NCBI GenBank assembly: GCA_902520195.1
Contig: CABYND010000004.1
Span: 46,441-110,440 of the forward strand
DNA: 64,000 nucleotides
DNA from: Halieaceae bacterium
GTDB taxonomy: Bacteria > Pseudomonadota > Gammaproteobacteria > Pseudomonadales > Halieaceae
Reading direction: 5' to 3'
The position numbers were made by a program, and so were the translations under genes. The notes beneath the pieces are model-generated. The model was not told the DNA's origin. It did no database searches and saw only the letters and a list, made by a program, of their open reading frames with translations. The first letter of the stretch is position 1, and the number at the start of each line of letters is the position of its first letter. Below are positions 27,085 through 36,386 of this stretch, piece by piece.

Positions 27085-28533
27085 ATGGCATCTCATCGCC
27101 ATAGTTATCGGTGGGTTTATTTATTTTTAGCGCTGCTTTTGAGTGCGCCCTATTTTGCCGCCGAAACAAAAAGTACGGAACCTCTTCAATGGCCTAGCAC
27201 CAACATAGTCATTTTGTTGGTTGACGACCTTGGCTGGGGGGATGTGGGCTACCATAATCCCGAGGTAGCGACCCCGCACATAGACAATATTGCGGCTCGT
27301 GGCGTCGAGTTCGACCGCTTTTATGTAAACCCCACCTGCTCACCCACCCGCGCTTCCCTACTGACAGGCCAGTTTTCCACCACTCACGGAGTCAACAGCC
27401 CGATACAGTGGCACTCCGAAGAGGGTTTGCCTCTGGAATGGAAGACTCTGCCAGGCTATCTGAAGCGCGTCGGTTACCAGACACATTTAGTAGGCAAATG
27501 GCATTTGGGTGCCGCGAGCACTGCTTACTGGCCACAGCACCGCGGTTTCGATTCGTTTTATGGGCACCTCAATGGAGGCATTGGGTACTTTGACCATGTA
27601 TTTTCCGGAGGATTGGATTGGCAGAAGGGTGGGGTGACCCTTCGTGAGGAGGGTTACACGACCCAGCTTATCAAACGTGCCGCTGTAGAACTGATTGAGA
27701 ACCGCTCCACTGAGGATGAGCCACTATTTCTCTTGGTGTCATTTAATGCCATTCACACGCCAATCGAAGAGCCTCAGGATGTGGGAGCGGAGCATCAGGG
27801 GCGCGCTACCCTGCTCCGGATGATCGCCTCTCTAGACAGTGCTGTTGGAGAGATACTTAGCAGCTTGATGCAGCAGCCTTGGGGCGAGGACACGGTAATC
27901 ATCTTTGCCAGCGATAACGGTGGCTCGTCTCCAAAGCCGTGGTGGATCGAGATGCTGATACCGCCTCTGCGCGATGGATACAGTAGTAATGGTGCTCTCA
28001 AGCAGGGCAAAGGCTCGGTGTTTGAGGGCGGCATTCGCGTGCCGGCCGCTATCTGGTGGCCAAACAAAGTAGAGTCGGGTCAACCGCTCTCAGAGGTTGT
28101 TCATATTGCTGATGTGCTTCCAACGCTATTAGATTTTATGGAGCTGAAAATCCCCAACGTGGATGGACGTAGTCTAAAAGGCGTGCTGCTAGAGGGTTTG
28201 CCACTGGAACCACGCCCTTTTGTCGTAGCCAATTTTGGTAGCGAGGCAATGATTGATTGGCCGTGGAAAATTGTGCGCGAGGGATCGTTGCCGATCACGC
28301 CTGATTTTTTAAAGTCTGACACCTGGCATCTGTACAATATTGAGTCAGACCCAGGAGAAGTTGTTAATTTGCGCGAGAAATTTCCTCAACGCTTTGAACG
28401 TATGCGAAACAAACTTTTGCAGATTCCCAGACGTGAGTCGGTGCAGTTCTCCACCGATGGGTCTTGGGATACTTTTGGTGGTCACGAGACCCGAGCACCC
28501 TGGGCTGAGGCAGTAAGGGGTTACGACAACTAG
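27085..28533 (+). CDS. Sulfatase (arylsulfatase family)
   Basis: CSPTRASLLTGQ (C-x-P-x-R formylglycine motif), LLVDDLGWGDVGYHN, GKWHLG. Confidence 0.92.
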   Translation: MASHRHSYRWVYLFLALLLSAPYFAAETKSTEPLQWPSTNIVILLVDDLGWGDVGYHNPEVATPHIDNIAARGVEFDRFYVNPTCSPTRASLLTGQFSTTHGVNSPIQWHSEEGLPLEWKTLPGYLKRVGYQTHLVGKWHLGAASTAYWPQHRGFDSFYGHLNGGIGYFDHVFSGGLDWQKGGVTLREEGYTTQLIKRAAVELIENRSTEDEPLFLLVSFNAIHTPIEEPQDVGAEHQGRATLLRMIASLDSAVGEILSSLMQQPWGEDTVIIFASDNGGSSPKPWWIEMLIPPLRDGYSSNGALKQGKGSVFEGGIRVPAAIWWPNKVESGQPLSEVVHIADVLPTLLDFMELKIPNVDGRSLKGVLLEGLPLEPRPFVVANFGSEAMIDWPWKIVREGSLPITPDFLKSDTWHLYNIESDPGEVVNLREKFPQRFERMRNKLLQIPRRESVQFSTDGSWDTFGGHETRAPWAEAVRGYDN

Positions 28534-28545
28534 TCTGCCGTATCC

Positions 28546-29562
28546 CTAACTTGGAATATTCGAGGGCCACAAACTGGCCTTTTTTAGCGCGGCCAGCTCA
28601 ACTGTTGCATCTGTAACTCTGGGATGTGCAAAGCTCACGCAACCGATTTGGTAGCTCGGCCTTTGCTGAAGTGCGATCCAATAGTCAAAAATTACGGGCC
28701 GTCGCTGCACCAATAGATCGAGCCAGTCACCCTCCCGGAGGCGATCTAAGATGACCATCATCCCCACGTCAGCAAGGGTAAATTGATCACCACAGATCCA
28801 CGGCCCGCCGCTGTGCTCAAGTGCTGACTCTAGTTCATCTATGTGCGCAGCCATAGCTATTGCAGATCGGTTAATGATGTCGACTACAGGCTTCAGTTTG
28901 AGTGTTTTCCGTAAGCCACTCAGCTTCATAAGCAAAAAGAAAATTGCCCGCTTTTTGATGCGATGGAAGAGCACTCCTTCCGCGATTTTTCTAACGGGGG
29001 TATTCGCCACCATGGATGCGAAAATTGGAATGGTCAAACCGGGGGCCGCGTTACCGGCTGTGGCTTCGGGCGAGGAGATAGGGTCGTCTCCCAGCAGGGA
29101 GGTTTTTTCTACCCACGCATCCATGACTTGCCGCGCTTGTGCATCTCGAGGCAACAGCAAGTCGCCGTTTTTTACCATAGATGCTACGTAGCGCAGTTGC
29201 TCGTGGGATTCGTATATCGGATGGCCCTCATGTAACAACACTGGCACCGTGGCAGCAGGATTGACCTTTAGAAATTCGCGGCTAATGTTTTGATAGTAAC
29301 CGGTTTCAATGAGCTCGATCACGACGCTATCGTAGTCCACTCCATACTCTGTCAAGCAAACACGGAGTTTTTTTGAACAAAGCGAAAACGGGTTGTGATA
29401 AAGCGTCCACTGCGCTTGGTGCGGCAGGCTGATCTGCGCCTGAAACCCGTGCGGCACTTCGCTAGTTTGTCGCAGTGCACGTTCCCGCAAAAAAAGCGCT
29501 AGGGCTAGAAGAGCAATGAACAGTGCCACCCCGCCAACCAACGTATTTAGGTCGGTTGGCAC
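28546..29562 (-). CDS. Glutathione S-transferase-family protein with N-terminal membrane anchor
   Basis: Hydrophobic LVGGVALFIALLALALFL, then WTLYHNPFSLCSKKLRVCLTEYGVDYDSV...VNPAATVPVLLHEGHPIYESHEQLRYV; C-terminal QFTLADVGMMVILDRL. Confidence 0.8.
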   Translation of the reverse strand: MPTDLNTLVGGVALFIALLALALFLRERALRQTSEVPHGFQAQISLPHQAQWTLYHNPFSLCSKKLRVCLTEYGVDYDSVVIELIETGYYQNISREFLKVNPAATVPVLLHEGHPIYESHEQLRYVASMVKNGDLLLPRDAQARQVMDAWVEKTSLLGDDPISSPEATAGNAAPGLTIPIFASMVANTPVRKIAEGVLFHRIKKRAIFFLLMKLSGLRKTLKLKPVVDIINRSAIAMAAHIDELESALEHSGGPWICGDQFTLADVGMMVILDRLREGDWLDLLVQRRPVIFDYWIALQQRPSYQIGCVSFAHPRVTDATVELAALKKASLWPSNIPS

Positions 29563-29565
29563 GAT

Positions 29566-30504
29566 CTACTGTCCTGGCATGCCGTCGGGGCCCCAGTGTG
29601 TGCCGAGAAGATCCTCGAGCCCTCGTTTTTGAGAGCCAGAGGATTCATTCAGCAGATCACCGTCGGTAAAGTGCTCCAACGTAAAGCCATCTGGGTCTTT
29701 CCAATAGTCGAAAGTCTGGCTACCCAGAATATGCTTGCCGACTCCAAATGAATGGCGGTGCCCCGCCTTCAGAAGCGCGTAATGGCTTGTCATCAAAGCG
29801 TCCCAGTTTGTCACCTCAAACGCTGCATGATTGAAACCCGCCTGATCGGCGTTGATAAAAAATAGCGTGTGATGATCCACGTATTTCTCGCCTCTATTAC
29901 AGCGCGTAAAAGCCCCTAATGTTTCCTGTTTTCCCTCGTTATCTATTACGATCTCGTCGGAAATCAGCAAGCCAAATCTCACCTGATACCACTCAAGGGT
30001 CTCATTAAAATCAGTGACCATGAGCACGACATGACCTAATCTTTTAATCAGGCTATCAGCATCAACGAAGGTCACTCGCTCCCCCAGCCGAAGTTTTTCT
30101 ACTCCATCGTTGAGACCAGAGCGGCTGGCTGGAGTGAGTAGCGGAGAATCAGCGAGATTGGCGACAACCTCTACTGAGAAACCATTGGGGTCGGTGAGTC
30201 GCGCTATCAGACCACCGCCCGGCAAATCATTGGCTTCTACCGGCACACCATCAGTGGCCGCGATATGTCTCAGGGCGGCCTCAGACTCAGCTGCGAAACC
30301 CACGCTGATCAAGGCCGGATCACTGGATTGCTCAGCGATATAAATATAGGGGCTTGCGTCGGTGCCCCGCGCGATCAATAAACCGTTACTGATCTCAGAC
30401 TTAAAGCCGAAATCCTCAAGAAACTGCTGCTGAACTTGTAAATCAGTGACTGAGAATCTGACATAGAGAACATCTTTGATAGTCCCCACAGTCTCCCCCA
30501 ACAT
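29566..30504 (-). CDS. VOC-superfamily extradiol dioxygenase-like protein
   Basis: Two VOC repeats; LGHVVLMVTDFNETLEWYQVRFG, FNHAAFEVTNWD, FDYWKDPDGFTLEHFTDGD. Confidence 0.85.
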   Translation of the reverse strand: MLGETVGTIKDVLYVRFSVTDLQVQQQFLEDFGFKSEISNGLLIARGTDASPYIYIAEQSSDPALISVGFAAESEAALRHIAATDGVPVEANDLPGGGLIARLTDPNGFSVEVVANLADSPLLTPASRSGLNDGVEKLRLGERVTFVDADSLIKRLGHVVLMVTDFNETLEWYQVRFGLLISDEIVIDNEGKQETLGAFTRCNRGEKYVDHHTLFFINADQAGFNHAAFEVTNWDALMTSHYALLKAGHRHSFGVGKHILGSQTFDYWKDPDGFTLEHFTDGDLLNESSGSQKRGLEDLLGTHWGPDGMPGQ

Positions 30505-30507
30505 TTA

Positions 30508-30525
30508 ACTTGCCAATCGACAAGT
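30508..30525. promoter_or_regulatory. Candidate TetR operator (ACTTG-N8-CAAGT)
   Basis: Inverted repeat between divergent dioxygenase and TetR genes. Confidence 0.35.
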
Positions 30526-30573
30526 AATATATAAAGTGGCGAAGATTGATACAAGTTTGATTGCAACCATACT

Positions 30574-31230
30574 ATGCAAAACAACGCGCAAATCGCCGCA
30601 GCGAGGAGTGAGCGCAAGCTCAGGGATGCTGAGGCCACGAGACGAAAACTGGTAGACGCCGCTCTGCTAGCTTTTTCTACACAGGGCTACGACGGTTCCT
30701 CCACTCGCAATATAGAGACTCAGGCGGGCACCAAAAGGGGTTTAATTAACTATCACTTCGGCTCGAAAAAAGCGCTTTGGAAAGCTGCGGCCGAGCACTT
30801 GATGTCGATCACAGAGCGCGACCTTGGCGCCGCTTTAGCTGACATGAATAAACTTGATGAAGATCAACAATTACGATTTCTTATCCGCTCTTACGTCCAA
30901 TTTTGCGCCAAACATCCCGAACTTAATCGACTCATGATTCAAGAAGGAATGGCTCGCGACTGGCGCCTAAGTTGGTTGCTTAAGCGCGCGGTTCGACCGT
31001 GGTACGAACAGGTATGTCGCGTATTCAATCGCGCTGCTGAGCTCGGCACAGCACCTAAAATGGACGCGCATCACTTCTATTATGTACTGACCGGCGCGGC
31101 TACATTGATCTTTTCGAACGCTGCCGAGGCTGCCGCGCTGTCGAGTGAGAATCCCCTTGCGCCAAAAGCTGTTGACACTCATGCCAACGCAGTGGCCGAT
31201 TCGCTCACATTGAACAGGAGTCCACTATGA
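30574..31230 (+). CDS. TetR/AcrR-family regulator
   Basis: N-terminal HTH: LVDAALLAFSTQGYDGSSTRNIETQAGTKRGLINYHFGSKKALW. Confidence 0.88.
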   Translation: MQNNAQIAAARSERKLRDAEATRRKLVDAALLAFSTQGYDGSSTRNIETQAGTKRGLINYHFGSKKALWKAAAEHLMSITERDLGAALADMNKLDEDQQLRFLIRSYVQFCAKHPELNRLMIQEGMARDWRLSWLLKRAVRPWYEQVCRVFNRAAELGTAPKMDAHHFYYVLTGAATLIFSNAAEAAALSSENPLAPKAVDTHANAVADSLTLNRSPL

Positions 31231-32099
31231 GATTGATTTCCTTTACCGAATCCTCGAATACACGCATCGGCCTTCTTCAGGGCGATCATATAATTGATCT
31301 TTCACAGGTTGCCCCAAGTTTGCCCAGCGATATGCTGAGTTTTTTAGAGGCAGGTGATGGCGCCATGCTCCAGGCTGCCAAGTACACAAGCGCTTCGGGA
31401 CATTATTCTGCGTTAGATGTAGTGATTGAGGCTCCTTTGGCAAGGCCGCCGAAGATATTAGCTATTGGCCTGAATTACCGTGCCCACGCCAAAGAGAGCA
31501 ACATGGACATTCCCAAGCACCCGATGGTTTTCACGAAACAGGCAACCTCGGCCAATGGTCCCTACGCACCCATTCATTCGCCCCCAGAGACCCAGATGCT
31601 GGACTATGAGGGCGAACTGGGCGTGGTGATTGGTAAGCGTTGCCGACGCGTCAGCAAGCAAGATGCAAACAGAGTTATTGCAGGCTTTTGCGTTTTGAAT
31701 GATGTAAGCGTTCGCGAGTGGCAGTTTTTAGCGACACCACCACAATTCACGATGGGTAAATCTTGGGATACTCACAATCCCTTCGGCCCAGCCATTGTGA
31801 CTCCGGACGAAGTTGATCCGCACAATCTCATGCTTCGCACTTTCGTTAACGGCGATCTGCGCCAAAAAACCAGCACAAGTGATTTGATCTTTAATTGCTA
31901 TGACATCATCGAATTCTTGACCACTGCTTTTACCCTAGAGCCTGGCGACGTCATCGCTACAGGTACCCCTAGTGGCGTGGGTATTTCCATGCAACCACAA
32001 GGCACGCTGAAGCTTGGCGATGTAGTAAAAGTTGAAATTGATGGCCTTGGATTTATAGAGAACGAGGTCATTGCTGAGCCTGATACCGCTGCGATTTAG
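31227..32099 (+). CDS. Fumarylacetoacetate hydrolase family protein
   Basis: ILAIGLNYRAHAKESNMDIPKHPMVFTKQ, LDYEGELGVVIGK, DVIATGTPSGVG. Confidence 0.92.
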   Translation: MRLISFTESSNTRIGLLQGDHIIDLSQVAPSLPSDMLSFLEAGDGAMLQAAKYTSASGHYSALDVVIEAPLARPPKILAIGLNYRAHAKESNMDIPKHPMVFTKQATSANGPYAPIHSPPETQMLDYEGELGVVIGKRCRRVSKQDANRVIAGFCVLNDVSVREWQFLATPPQFTMGKSWDTHNPFGPAIVTPDEVDPHNLMLRTFVNGDLRQKTSTSDLIFNCYDIIEFLTTAFTLEPGDVIATGTPSGVGISMQPQGTLKLGDVVKVEIDGLGFIENEVIAEPDTAAI

Positions 32100-33658
32100 T
32101 GAGCTCCGCTACTCCAAATAATACCTTTGATGTAGCTGTTGTCGGGCTTGGTCCCGTCGGGAGTTTGGGGGCGATTTTATTTGCTGAGGCCGGGTTGAGA
32201 GTCGTTGCTCTTGAAAAACAGACCGATGTGTGGCCGTTGCCCAGAGCTGTGAACCTTGATGGTGAGATCATCAGGGCGCTTCAACCCGTTGGTCTTGCGA
32301 AGCCGGTACAGCAACTGATGCAGCCGCTTCGCCCAGGTGAGCGAGCAGGCTTCGTTAACTCCAGACGAGAATGGTTATTTGGCGGTGACGCCAGACCTAT
32401 TGGTAGTAATGGCTGGCAACCAGCCAACATGTTTGATCAGCCGGAGCTTGACGCTTTTCTCCGAAAAACCGCGCGGTGTCATCCTAATGTGACTACGTAT
32501 ATCAGTCATGAAGTGACTCGATTTAGCAGCGGCAAAGAGCAGGTCGAAATCCAAGCGGTAGGAAAAGATGGAGAGATTTCGCTGTCCGCTAGCTATTTAG
32601 TGGCATGCGACGGGGCGAATAGCCCGACACGCAAAGCTTTGGGTATTTGTTGGCGGGACCTGGGGTACGACCAAGATTGGCTTGTAGTGGACGTGGAGAT
32701 GATCAGATCTCACGGCTTACCGAACGAGGTGATGCAGGTGTGTGATCCTGATCGTCTCCATACCTTTGTCGCCACTAAGGACCCTTTCCGTCGCTGGGAA
32801 TTCCAGTTGCATGCTGGAGAAACAGCGGAGCAAATGCTTGATCACGATACTGTTCATGCCCTTCTGGATCCCTGGACGCCAAGGGATACATATCGCCTGA
32901 GACGAACAGCTGTATATCAGTTTCACGCGGCAGTGGCTGATAAGTGGCAGCATCATCGAATTTTTTTGGCTGGCGATTCCGCTCATCAGACACCTCCCTT
33001 TTTAGGGCAAGGGATGAACTCTGGCATGCGTGATGTGATCAATCTCGCCTGGAAACTCCCGTTAGTAAAAAGTGGCTGTTGCGCCATGGAATTACTTGAA
33101 ACCTACCAAGCCGAGCGGCATGACCACGTGCACGATCTTGTCTCTTGGGCAGTGGAAATGGGCCACCTTATGCAGCACATGGCTGACGTAGAGGCAGCAG
33201 AGCGTCTGGCTATAGAGCCACCGCAAATGGAGCGAACCTCCTTAAAATCGGGCTACGGCCAAGGTCGCGAACAACCGCCTATTCGATCTGGCATTGTCGT
33301 TACAGAACAGGTTTCTAATGAAGGGGCCGCAGGGTACCTGCTACCTCAGCCCGTTGTTCGCGACGGCCAGGGCCGTGAGATGCTCTTTGACGAGCTGCTG
33401 GGGGCGAAATTTGCATTGGTATGTAATGGGCCACATACATTCGATGAGGACACTACGTCAGTGTCAAGAGCGCTAGAAATTCAGATGGTTGATGTTTCGA
33501 AGCTTGAAATCGTTCGGGGTAAATTTCCCGCTTGTCTGAAGCAGGGTGAAGCTCTGCTGCTCCGACCAGACCGAATCGTATTCGGTCATACCAACGCGGA
33601 TGTGTCAGCAGATACTTTACTTACCCGGTTAGCCGACTCGCTCAAATTTCTAGGCTAA
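32099..33658 (+). CDS. FAD-dependent aromatic monooxygenase, MhpA/PheA-like
   Basis: VAVVGLGPVGSLGAILFAEAGLRVVALEKQ, YLVACDGANSPTRKALG, IFLAGDSAHQTPPFLGQGMNSGMRDVINLAWKL. GTG start overlaps the upstream stop. Confidence 0.9.
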   Translation: MSSATPNNTFDVAVVGLGPVGSLGAILFAEAGLRVVALEKQTDVWPLPRAVNLDGEIIRALQPVGLAKPVQQLMQPLRPGERAGFVNSRREWLFGGDARPIGSNGWQPANMFDQPELDAFLRKTARCHPNVTTYISHEVTRFSSGKEQVEIQAVGKDGEISLSASYLVACDGANSPTRKALGICWRDLGYDQDWLVVDVEMIRSHGLPNEVMQVCDPDRLHTFVATKDPFRRWEFQLHAGETAEQMLDHDTVHALLDPWTPRDTYRLRRTAVYQFHAAVADKWQHHRIFLAGDSAHQTPPFLGQGMNSGMRDVINLAWKLPLVKSGCCAMELLETYQAERHDHVHDLVSWAVEMGHLMQHMADVEAAERLAIEPPQMERTSLKSGYGQGREQPPIRSGIVVTEQVSNEGAAGYLLPQPVVRDGQGREMLFDELLGAKFALVCNGPHTFDEDTTSVSRALEIQMVDVSKLEIVRGKFPACLKQGEALLLRPDRIVFGHTNADVSADTLLTRLADSLKFLG

Positions 33659-33680
33659 TCGCACGTTATCTTTGCTCGGT

Positions 33681-33834
33681 GGTGTCCACGTACTGAGACA
33701 AGCCAAAACGCACGGTTCTGAAAAAAAGTTGAATAAAAACAGTGGCCCGAAAATTTGATAGGACCAGGTCGATTCGAACCGCCGACCTCTACCATGTCAA
33801 GGCCGATTGGCCGCACCAAGACACGCGTGGACAC
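33681..33834 (-). repeat. tRNA-3'-half-like repeat, copy B, long form with AT-rich flank and terminal inverted repeats
   Basis: GGTGTCCACG (33681) ... CGTGGACAC (33826) bracket cacggttctgaaaaaaagttgaataaaaacag plus the tRNA-like core. Confidence 0.8.
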
Positions 33835-34027
33835 TCATGCGTTACATGAATAAAGGGAGAAGTAAAAAGAAGTGGCTCGAAGTCTGACGTTTGCGAAGAC
33901 CCATTATTCATACTCGTCCACGCCTACGAGGTTGCTGACAACACCGCCACAGTTTGGCTGCCGCACAGGTTTGGTTGCCTCTGCGAGCGGTGCCTAGGTC
34001 TCGCCGACTGATGGCCGAAATCGGGAG

Positions 34028-34792
34028 TTACTGCGCCAGGAACCCCCCATCAATCGGATACACGCCGCCAGTGCAGAACGATGCGTCGTCACTCGCCAAA
34101 AACGCCACCATCGCCGCGACCTCGTCATCCGTGCCATATCGTTTCATGGCAATAAGTGATTCAAAACCCTCTTTGGCAGCATTGGGTGCGCCCGGCGCCG
34201 CCTGTTCTTCGATGGATCTCATCATTGCATTGTCGATGGGAGCTGGCGCTATTGCGTTTACACGGACACCTCGCTCGGCGAGTTCTAGCGCTGCAACTTC
34301 AACAAGACCCACGATGGCATGCTTACTTGCTGTATACGCCCCCAAGCCCGGGACACCCACTTTTCCCGTTACGGAACTTGTAACAATCACTGAGCCGCCG
34401 TTACCGAGTATGTGAGGGATGCAGTGCTTCATTGTTAGCCAGGTCCCGCGTATGTTTGTATTCTGCACCGCATCAAATTCATCTTGCTCTATTTCTAGAA
34501 GCGGTTTTATAGACCCCTCAATACCTGCGTTACAGAACAAAATATCTATCCCTCCCATCTCGGAGATACTCCGTTCTGCCAGTGACTTGCAGTCTGTCTC
34601 GCTAGAAATATCAGTAGGGCAGATATGGACCCTGTCGCTATCCAATTTGTCCGCCAGTTTCAACAGCGTTTCACCTGAACGCGCAGCCAGCATGACTGTG
34701 GCCCCCTCTGCGAGCAGGCGTCGCGCAGTCGCCTCACCTATGCCACCGGTTGCACCCGTAATTACAGCTCTTTTATCTTCGAGTCGCTTCAT
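34028..34792 (-). CDS. Short-chain dehydrogenase/reductase
   Basis: ITGATGGIGEATARRL, NAG, SSVTGKVGVPGLGAYTASKHAIVG. Confidence 0.92.
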   Translation of the reverse strand: MKRLEDKRAVITGATGGIGEATARRLLAEGATVMLAARSGETLLKLADKLDSDRVHICPTDISSETDCKSLAERSISEMGGIDILFCNAGIEGSIKPLLEIEQDEFDAVQNTNIRGTWLTMKHCIPHILGNGGSVIVTSSVTGKVGVPGLGAYTASKHAIVGLVEVAALELAERGVRVNAIAPAPIDNAMMRSIEEQAAPGAPNAAKEGFESLIAMKRYGTDDEVAAMVAFLASDDASFCTGGVYPIDGGFLAQ

Positions 34793-34826
34793 TTCCCTTG
34801 GTTACCCCATTGTTTTGATATTCGGC

Positions 34827-36386
34827 CTAATCCGTATCTTTCTCTTCAGCCCATGCTTTGAGGCGTTCTAAGTAAGGATCGTCATCTGCTGTGCTGAGCA
34901 TTTCGCCAACGAAGACCTCACCGGTATTGCCGTCAATGGAGATGATATCTCCTCGTTGGATTTTGGCTGTGCCAATTACCACGGCATCTGCTGTGAATTG
35001 CATTCCTGCGGCACCTACCACCGCTGGCAGATTCCAGTCTCGCGCGACCACTGCGGCATGACTCATTAGGCCGCCTAGCGATGTGAGTATGCCCGTAGCG
35101 ACCGCCATGCCATGAACGTCAGCCGGAGAAGTCTCCTGCCGGATGAGCACCACCTCTTTTCCATCCTCCGCGGCCTCAATGGCATCCTCAGAGGTAAATA
35201 CGGCAAATCCACTAGCGATACCTGCTGATGCGCCGATGCCAGTGGTTAATGGCTTTCTCTCGCCTGCCAGAATTTTTGTTGAGGATTTTTCGGCCGAAAG
35301 AGACTGAGTGATAGTGGCAAGAGCGTCCTTTTTATTCAGTTCAAAACGTTCCGAGTTTGCCAATTCCACCGCAATTCGGGAGGCCGCACGCACAGTGCGT
35401 TTACCGGCTCGCGCTTGCAGTATCCACAGCTTGCCTTGATCCACCGTGAATTCGACATCAACCATATCCTGATAAAAAATTTCTAGCTGCTCGAGGTGGA
35501 GCTTGAGTTCCTCATACGCCGAGGGGTGTGTGGCGCCGAACACAGAAATGTCAGAGGTCGCACTGTCGCCTGCGACTACGTCGTTGCCTTGGGCATTACT
35601 AATCCAGTCACCGCAAATTTCCTTTTTGCCGGAGTTGGGATCGCGGCTGAATACCACCCCCGTTCCGGAGCCTGCACCAGTGTTGCCGAAGACCATGGCT
35701 TGAACCGTGACGGCGGTGCCCAATGATTCGGGGAGGCCTGTTTTTTTTCGGTACGCCTGCGCAGTTGCGCTGCTGCTCGACCGAATGACTGCATAAATAC
35801 ATTCGTTAAGTAAGTAACGAGCGTCACACAATTGCTCACCACCAATCCGCTCACTTACGACAGTTTCCAAGTCTTTTATGTGATCGGCCAGACCCGCTTG
35901 TCCCGTGGTTTGAGCGTTGAACATAGGATGGTCGATATTCAATGTAGATTTGCAGAAACCTTCAAGGAAGCGCCGATATGAATCCTGCACAAAAAAATAA
36001 TCGCCAGTAATGTCTTGCAGCGCTGGTAATGTCAGCGGCGTAGCGCCAACGTTTAGTATTGTCTCCATCATCCCCGGCATGGACACACTGGCCCCCGATC
36101 TCACGGCTAGGAGCAGCGGATTCTCGGGGCAGCCTAACTGTTTACCAGTCTTCTTCTCTAATCTGGCGATTGCATTATCCATTGTGGCCGTGAAGTTCTC
36201 GGTGACTTGAGACTTGCCCAACATCGCGCAGGTGTTCACTCCAATTGTGAACCCGGGAGGTGTTGGGAGTCCTAGCTTTGAGGTCATCGCCCACAGACTT
36301 GCACCTTTGCCGCCCACGACGTCTGAGACTTCAGCAATAGTGCCGGAGTGGGGGTGATCAAAGTGGAAGATCATTTCGCGACTCAT
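34827..36386 (-). CDS. PPDK/PEP-synthase-like protein: ATP-grasp plus phosphohistidine swivelling domain, no PEP-binding barrel
   Basis: VVGGKGASLWAMTSKLGLPTPPGFTI, QAMVFGNTGAGSGTGVVFSRDPNSG, ILTSLGGLMSHAAVVARDWNLPAVVG; protein ends about 65 aa after the His motif. Confidence 0.85.
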   Translation of the reverse strand: MSREMIFHFDHPHSGTIAEVSDVVGGKGASLWAMTSKLGLPTPPGFTIGVNTCAMLGKSQVTENFTATMDNAIARLEKKTGKQLGCPENPLLLAVRSGASVSMPGMMETILNVGATPLTLPALQDITGDYFFVQDSYRRFLEGFCKSTLNIDHPMFNAQTTGQAGLADHIKDLETVVSERIGGEQLCDARYLLNECIYAVIRSSSSATAQAYRKKTGLPESLGTAVTVQAMVFGNTGAGSGTGVVFSRDPNSGKKEICGDWISNAQGNDVVAGDSATSDISVFGATHPSAYEELKLHLEQLEIFYQDMVDVEFTVDQGKLWILQARAGKRTVRAASRIAVELANSERFELNKKDALATITQSLSAEKSSTKILAGERKPLTTGIGASAGIASGFAVFTSEDAIEAAEDGKEVVLIRQETSPADVHGMAVATGILTSLGGLMSHAAVVARDWNLPAVVGAAGMQFTADAVVIGTAKIQRGDIISIDGNTGEVFVGEMLSTADDDPYLERLKAWAEEKDTD

